Positions 60,519 through 64,000 of a DNA stretch of 64,000 nucleotides are shown in pieces. Within the stretch, counting starts at the first letter, position 1. Each line of letters starts with the position of its first letter. The notes beneath the pieces were generated by a model. That model did no database searches and had not been told where the DNA came from. It saw only the letters and a list, made by a program, of their open reading frames with translations. The stretch lies in contig NZ_RBCJ01000002.1 in NCBI RefSeq assembly GCF_003626755.1, positions 992,001 to 1,056,000 of the forward strand, read 5' to 3'. The DNA is from Ulvibacterium marinum (lineage in GTDB: Bacteria; Bacteroidota; Bacteroidia; Flavobacteriales; Flavobacteriaceae). The translations under genes were made by a program, and so were the position numbers.

Positions 60519-61862
60519 ATGAATGAATCTTTGATATATCTTTTAATTGGACTCTTATGTTTGGGGCTTGGATACTTCCTGGGCCATTATATCCAAAACC
60601 TAAAGACAAAGTCTAAACAAAGTGCGTTAAAGGAACGCGAACAGCAGTTACGAAGCACTGTCACTATTCTTGAAGGTAGATTGAACAATGCCGAGGAACT
60701 CCGGACACAATTGCAATCCGAAAAGGAAGCTTTGGGGAACCAAATTGTGCGGTATCAGGCCGATTTGGAAAACCTGCAAGCAAAAAACGCCGAACAAAAG
60801 GAAGAAGTAGAAAAGTTACAGGAGAAGTTCACCAAAGAATTTGAAAATTTAGCCAACAAGATCTTGGATGAGAAGAGCTTAAAATTTACGGAACAGAATC
60901 AAAAAAATATCAAGACCATCCTTAATCCCTTACAGGAAAAAATTCAACTTTTCGAGAAGAAGGTAGAGGAAAGTCAAAAGGAGAATATCAGTATCCATTC
61001 CGCCTTAAAGGAACAATTGTTGAACCTACAAAATCAAAATCTTAAGATTACGCAAGAGGCCGAAAACTTGACCAAGGCCTTGAAAGGAGATAGCAAAATG
61101 CAGGGCAATTGGGGCGAATTGGTCTTGGAGCGGGTATTGGAAAAATCGGGCCTGGAGAAGGACAGGGAGTATTCGGTCCAACAAAGTTTTACATTGGATG
61201 ATGGTACCCGGGTATTGCCCGACGTGATTATTCATCTTCCGGATGGAAAAAAGATGGTCGTGGACTCCAAGGTATCACTTACCGACTATGAAAGATATAT
61301 CAATGCCGAAGATGACCTACAGGAAAAGTTTCTCAAAGACCATATCAATTCCCTCAGAAAGCATGTGGATCAATTATCCGCCAAGAAATACGAAGACCTT
61401 TATGAAATGGAAAGCCCGGATTTTGTGTTGATGTTCGTGCCCATTGAACCTGCATTTGCCATTGCAATAAACCGAGATAACTCATTGTATAACAAGGCAT
61501 TTGAACAAAATATTGTTATAGTCACCCCTTCTACCCTTTTGGCGACCTTACGGACCATAGACAGCATGTGGAATAATGAAAAGCAACAGCGGAACGCCAT
61601 AGAAATTGCAAGACAGGCCGGAGCCTTATATGATAAATTTGAGGGTTTCGTATCCGACCTGACCAAAGTGGGCAAAAAAATGGATGATGCCAAAACGGAG
61701 TACAAAGGTGCGATGAACAAGCTGGTAGAGGGCCGGGGAAACATTATCACCAGTATAGAACGACTGAAGAAAATGGGGGCCAAGGCCAAAAAGTCCATTC
61801 CGGAACCGATACTAAAACGTGCTCAAGAAGACGATTTTGAAGAACCGAAATTAGAATTGTAA
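60519..61862 (+). CDS. rmuC: DNA recombination protein RmuC
   Basis: The 447-residue protein has an N-terminal transmembrane helix (about 4-22). A long coiled coil covers about 30-195, rich in Glu, Gln and Lys. The RmuC nuclease-like domain follows (about 205-400; QGNWGELVLERVLEKSGL, LPDVIIHLPDGKKMVVDSKVSLTDYERY, SPDFVLMFVPIEPAFA). It limits inversions and short-homology recombination in E. coli. It is 65 nt after the BtuD-like gene. Confidence 0.94.
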   Translation: MNESLIYLLIGLLCLGLGYFLGHYIQNLKTKSKQSALKEREQQLRSTVTILEGRLNNAEELRTQLQSEKEALGNQIVRYQADLENLQAKNAEQKEEVEKLQEKFTKEFENLANKILDEKSLKFTEQNQKNIKTILNPLQEKIQLFEKKVEESQKENISIHSALKEQLLNLQNQNLKITQEAENLTKALKGDSKMQGNWGELVLERVLEKSGLEKDREYSVQQSFTLDDGTRVLPDVIIHLPDGKKMVVDSKVSLTDYERYINAEDDLQEKFLKDHINSLRKHVDQLSAKKYEDLYEMESPDFVLMFVPIEPAFAIAINRDNSLYNKAFEQNIVIVTPSTLLATLRTIDSMWNNEKQQRNAIEIARQAGALYDKFEGFVSDLTKVGKKMDDAKTEYKGAMNKLVEGRGNIITSIERLKKMGAKAKKSIPEPILKRAQEDDFEEPKLEL

Positions 61863-61886
61863 ACCAATCTTCCCAAAACCCGTTCC

Positions 61887-62252
61887 ATGAAAAAAGCATT
61901 GTTCATTACCCTAGGTACCATTGTAGTACTTTTTTTGATTGTGTATGCCTTTATCTATTTCGTTCCTTATAGTCAAGGCTATCGCTCTGGCGAACTGATC
62001 AAGTTCAGCAATAAGGGGGTATTGGTCAAGACTTGGGAAGGAGAGATAAGTCAGGGGATATCCGGAGCCCAAATTTTTTCTTTTTCGGTATTGGATAAGG
62101 AAAAGGAGGTCATCCAACAATTGAAGGACTACCAAGGTAGGTATGTTAAAGTCACCTATGTGGAGCGTTTCGCGACTTTCTTTTGGTTGGGTGACACCAA
62201 ATACTTTATTACGGAAGTCCAGGAAGAGCAATCTCCGCATTTTAGAAAATGA
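61887..62252 (+). CDS. Small membrane-anchored protein of unknown function
   Basis: The 121-residue protein has one N-terminal transmembrane helix (about 4-27) and a small soluble domain starting VPYSQGYRSGELIKFSNKG and including LKDYQGRYVKVTYVERF. The soluble part looks like a compact beta-barrel. I do not recognise it. Position near zwf/pgl could lead to its being labelled as 6-phosphogluconate dehydrogenase, but it is far too short and has no such motifs. Confidence 0.75.
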   Translation: MKKALFITLGTIVVLFLIVYAFIYFVPYSQGYRSGELIKFSNKGVLVKTWEGEISQGISGAQIFSFSVLDKEKEVIQQLKDYQGRYVKVTYVERFATFFWLGDTKYFITEVQEEQSPHFRK

Positions 62253-62304
62253 ATGGAACTAGGTACTGCGAACTTGGAATTGAACTTGACTTTGAACTTT
62301 AAAT

Positions 62305-62850
62305 ATGGAATCATTTAAAACTGCCCAAGAATCCCAGGTATCTATTACAGAATTGATGCTCCCCTCCCACTCCAATTTTGGAGGAAAAATACATGGCGGC
62401 CACATTTTGAATCTTATGGATCAAATCGCCTTTGCCTGCGCCTCCAAACACTCGCAAACCTATTGCGTCACCGCTTCCGTAAACCGGGTAGATTTTTTAA
62501 GCCCTATAGAAGTCGGAGAATTGGTTACCCTAAAGGCCTCCATTAACTATACAGGTCGAACTTCAATGGTAGTCGGTGTTCGGGTTGAATCAGAAAACAT
62601 TACCACTGGGGAGAAGAAGCATTGTAATTCCTCTTATTTTACCATGGTGGCCAAGGATGAAAATGGAAAAAGTACATCTGTTCCAGGATTGATTGTACAG
62701 GGTGAACAAGGGATTAGGCGATTTGCCCGAAGCAAAATCCGTAAGGAAGAGGCTTTTCAGCGCGATACCCGCTTTGATGAAGCTACGTTTGACCCTAAGG
62801 AACACCTAGGTTTATTGGAACAAGAAAATGTTAAGATCGATCTAGGCTAA
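62305..62850 (+). CDS. Acyl-CoA thioesterase (hotdog fold)
   Basis: The 181-residue protein has a single hotdog domain of the YciA/BACH type: LMLPSHSNFGGKIHGGHILNLMDQIAFACASKH carries the catalytic-region Asn, Gly and Asp residues, and VDFLSPIEVGELVTLKASINYTGRTSM the second half. It hydrolyses acyl-CoA in the cytoplasm; chain length is unknown. Its 3' end overlaps the convergent pgl gene by 20 nt. Confidence 0.9.
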   Translation: MESFKTAQESQVSITELMLPSHSNFGGKIHGGHILNLMDQIAFACASKHSQTYCVTASVNRVDFLSPIEVGELVTLKASINYTGRTSMVVGVRVESENITTGEKKHCNSSYFTMVAKDENGKSTSVPGLIVQGEQGIRRFARSKIRKEEAFQRDTRFDEATFDPKEHLGLLEQENVKIDLG

Positions 62851-63556
62851 TGCCTTTAGCAGCAGCCTGATCCAAAAACCACCTAAGGTTTCCTGAAGTC
62901 GGGGATACCAAACTTGCCGGATACCTATCATAATTTCCTTCTTTTTGGATGACTTCCCTTACCTTTTCGGCTTTACTGTCCCCCGTGACCAAGAAAGCGA
63001 CTTCCTTGGCGATATTAATTACCTGGCCTGTAATCGTAATCCGCTTTTGCCCAGATTCTGGATGTGTCGCAACTACACAGTGTTCGGTGGCATTCCAAAG
63101 GCCAATTTCATGTGGGAATATGGAAGCGGTATGCCCATCATCGCCCATACCTAAAATAATCAAATCAAATTGAGGAGTACCATCTACCCGATCCAAATTG
63201 ATTTCCAAGAGATTGGCATAGCGAAAGGCTTCCCGTGGTGGTTCGGCCTCGCCCAAAATCCTATGGATGTTTCCCTTGGGGACTTCAATTTTCGAAAAGA
63301 GATGTTCCACGGTCATTTTGTAATTGCTCTGATCATCCGCGGGAGGAACACAACGTTCATCCCCCCAGTAAAAATGTATCTTGGACCAATCGATTCTATC
63401 CTTAAAACTAGATGCCAAAACATCAAAAACTACTTTTGGCGTACTTCCACCGGATAGAGCCACATGAAAGATTTCCTTTCCCTGTACCAAATCCGAAAAG
63501 AATTTGGAAAACTCTTGAGCAACTTTATTCTTATCCTTATAAACATTCGTTTCCAT
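62831..63556 (-). CDS. pgl: 6-Phosphogluconolactonase
   Basis: The 241-residue enzyme hydrolyses 6-phosphogluconolactone in the oxidative pentose phosphate pathway. Motifs are VALSGGSTPKVVFD, FYWGDERCVPPADDQSNYKM and IILGMGDDGHTASIFPH, typical of the glucosamine-6-phosphate deaminase-like lactonase family. It is 72 nt downstream of zwf on the same strand, so the two consecutive enzymes are an operon. Confidence 0.96.
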   Translation of the reverse strand: METNVYKDKNKVAQEFSKFFSDLVQGKEIFHVALSGGSTPKVVFDVLASSFKDRIDWSKIHFYWGDERCVPPADDQSNYKMTVEHLFSKIEVPKGNIHRILGEAEPPREAFRYANLLEINLDRVDGTPQFDLIILGMGDDGHTASIFPHEIGLWNATEHCVVATHPESGQKRITITGQVINIAKEVAFLVTGDSKAEKVREVIQKEGNYDRYPASLVSPTSGNLRWFLDQAAAKGISLDRS

Positions 63557-63628
63557 ACAAAACTCTATTCAATACCTATTCACCCTTTCCATGAACCAAC
63601 AACTGACAACCGACAACTATCAACCAAC

Positions 63629-64000
63629 CTAACATATCACACAGAACCCTGGATCATCGGCCAAATTTTCGCTTGGATTTCGCCACATGCCTACGCCATC
63701 AATAAGCTCGTCCGCATTGGTCGGCCCCCACACCCCGGCAGAATACCCATAAGTACGTACGTCCTTGCCATTCTTCCAATAGTTTAAAATAGGGTCTACA
63801 AATTCCCAGGCGGCCTCTACCTCATCCGCACGTGCATATAAGGTAGCATCCCCCTGCATGGCATCCAGCAACAGGCGTTCATAAGCTTCCATCACATGGT
63901 TTTCAACCAGACTGGAATAGTAAAAATCCAAATTGGCCCGTTCTACCTTAAACCCTTGTCCAGGGACTTTTACCCCAAACTTTATGAGCATGCCCTCATC
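63629..64000 (-). CDS. zwf: Glucose-6-phosphate dehydrogenase, C-terminal part (cut by window edge)
   Basis: Only 123 C-terminal residues are in the window. VKVPGQGFKVERANLDFYYS, AYERLLLDAMQGDATLYARADEVEAAWEFVDPIL and the end region GVWGPTNADELI are diagnostic for Zwf. The 5' end lies beyond position 64000. It oxidises glucose-6-phosphate to the lactone used by the adjacent pgl product, making NADPH. Confidence 0.96.
   Translation of the reverse strand, partial: DEGMLIKFGVKVPGQGFKVERANLDFYYSSLVENHVMEAYERLLLDAMQGDATLYARADEVEAAWEFVDPILNYWKNGKDVRTYGYSAGVWGPTNADELIDGVGMWRNPSENLADDPGFCVIC

Overview
The window reads as a chromosomal segment of a member of the Flavobacteriaceae (Bacteroidota), probably a marine, polysaccharide-using one. 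The evidence is moderate-to-low GC coding DNA, many families confined to or typical of this group (DUF4252, DUF4249, DUF4294, DUF6095, DUF6495, the long glyceraldehyde-3-phosphate dehydrogenase form, the SerB-SerA fusion), and Bacteroidota promoters with a TAnnTTTG -7 box and, in the best cases, a TTG 19 bp upstream. Genus is not decidable by eye. The region is mostly housekeeping DNA. I see no prophage, insertion sequence, CRISPR array, rRNA or tRNA.

Layout. 0.1-2.5 kb: mltG, a GNAT acetyltransferase and dapF in a tightly overlapping minus-strand operon. 2.6-8.0 kb: an HtrA/DegQ protease, a GAPDH-family protein that has lost its catalytic cysteine, a coiled-coil membrane protein, a second GNAT, trmD and rplS. 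8.0-8.7 kb: a hairpin-rich non-coding interval. 8.7-14.4 kb: monomeric isocitrate dehydrogenase, then a TonB-dependent receptor/DUF4249 lipoprotein pair behind duplicated palindromes. 14.4-29.9 kb: glycerate kinase, M42 peptidase, Nudix, hisS, the rpsF-rpsR-rplI ribosomal operon, an orphan LytTR regulator, priA, DUF2147, yihY, nadC, rlmH and a fused phosphoserine phosphatase/phosphoglycerate dehydrogenase.

30-42 kb is the carbohydrate and regulatory stretch. A Nudix-fold winged-helix regulator is divergent from a GH3 glycosidase, with two matching operator-like sites between them. There is also a clan-A glycosidase lipoprotein and a GH13 amylase lipoprotein. A SatD/DUF3307 two-gene unit sits behind four regularly spaced operator-like sites. 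rdgB and a cold-shock-type DEAD-box helicase with a leader follow. 42-47 kb: SRPBCC, VOC, trmH, a sirtuin, a haem-binding protein, a HEAT-like protein, purB and an MscS channel.

47.7-53.7 kb: an ECF sigma factor, a probable anti-sigma factor and three DUF4252 envelope proteins form one operon with a candidate self-regulated promoter. It is divergent from two tandem S41 protease lipoproteins. 53.8-60.5 kb is a complete cobalamin uptake locus: riboswitch, BtuB-like receptor and BtuG-like beta-propeller lipoprotein on the minus strand, and BtuF-BtuC-BtuD-like ABC genes on the plus strand, all three with non-ATG starts. The end carries rmuC, a small membrane protein, an acyl-CoA thioesterase, pgl and the 3' part of zwf.

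The most unusual points are the cysteine-less GAPDH, the SatD/DUF3307 operator array, the non-ATG starts of the btuFCD operon and the ECF/DUF4252 module. Nothing here is an obvious wholly new system. The SatD/DUF3307 unit is the best candidate for an undescribed regulatory circuit.
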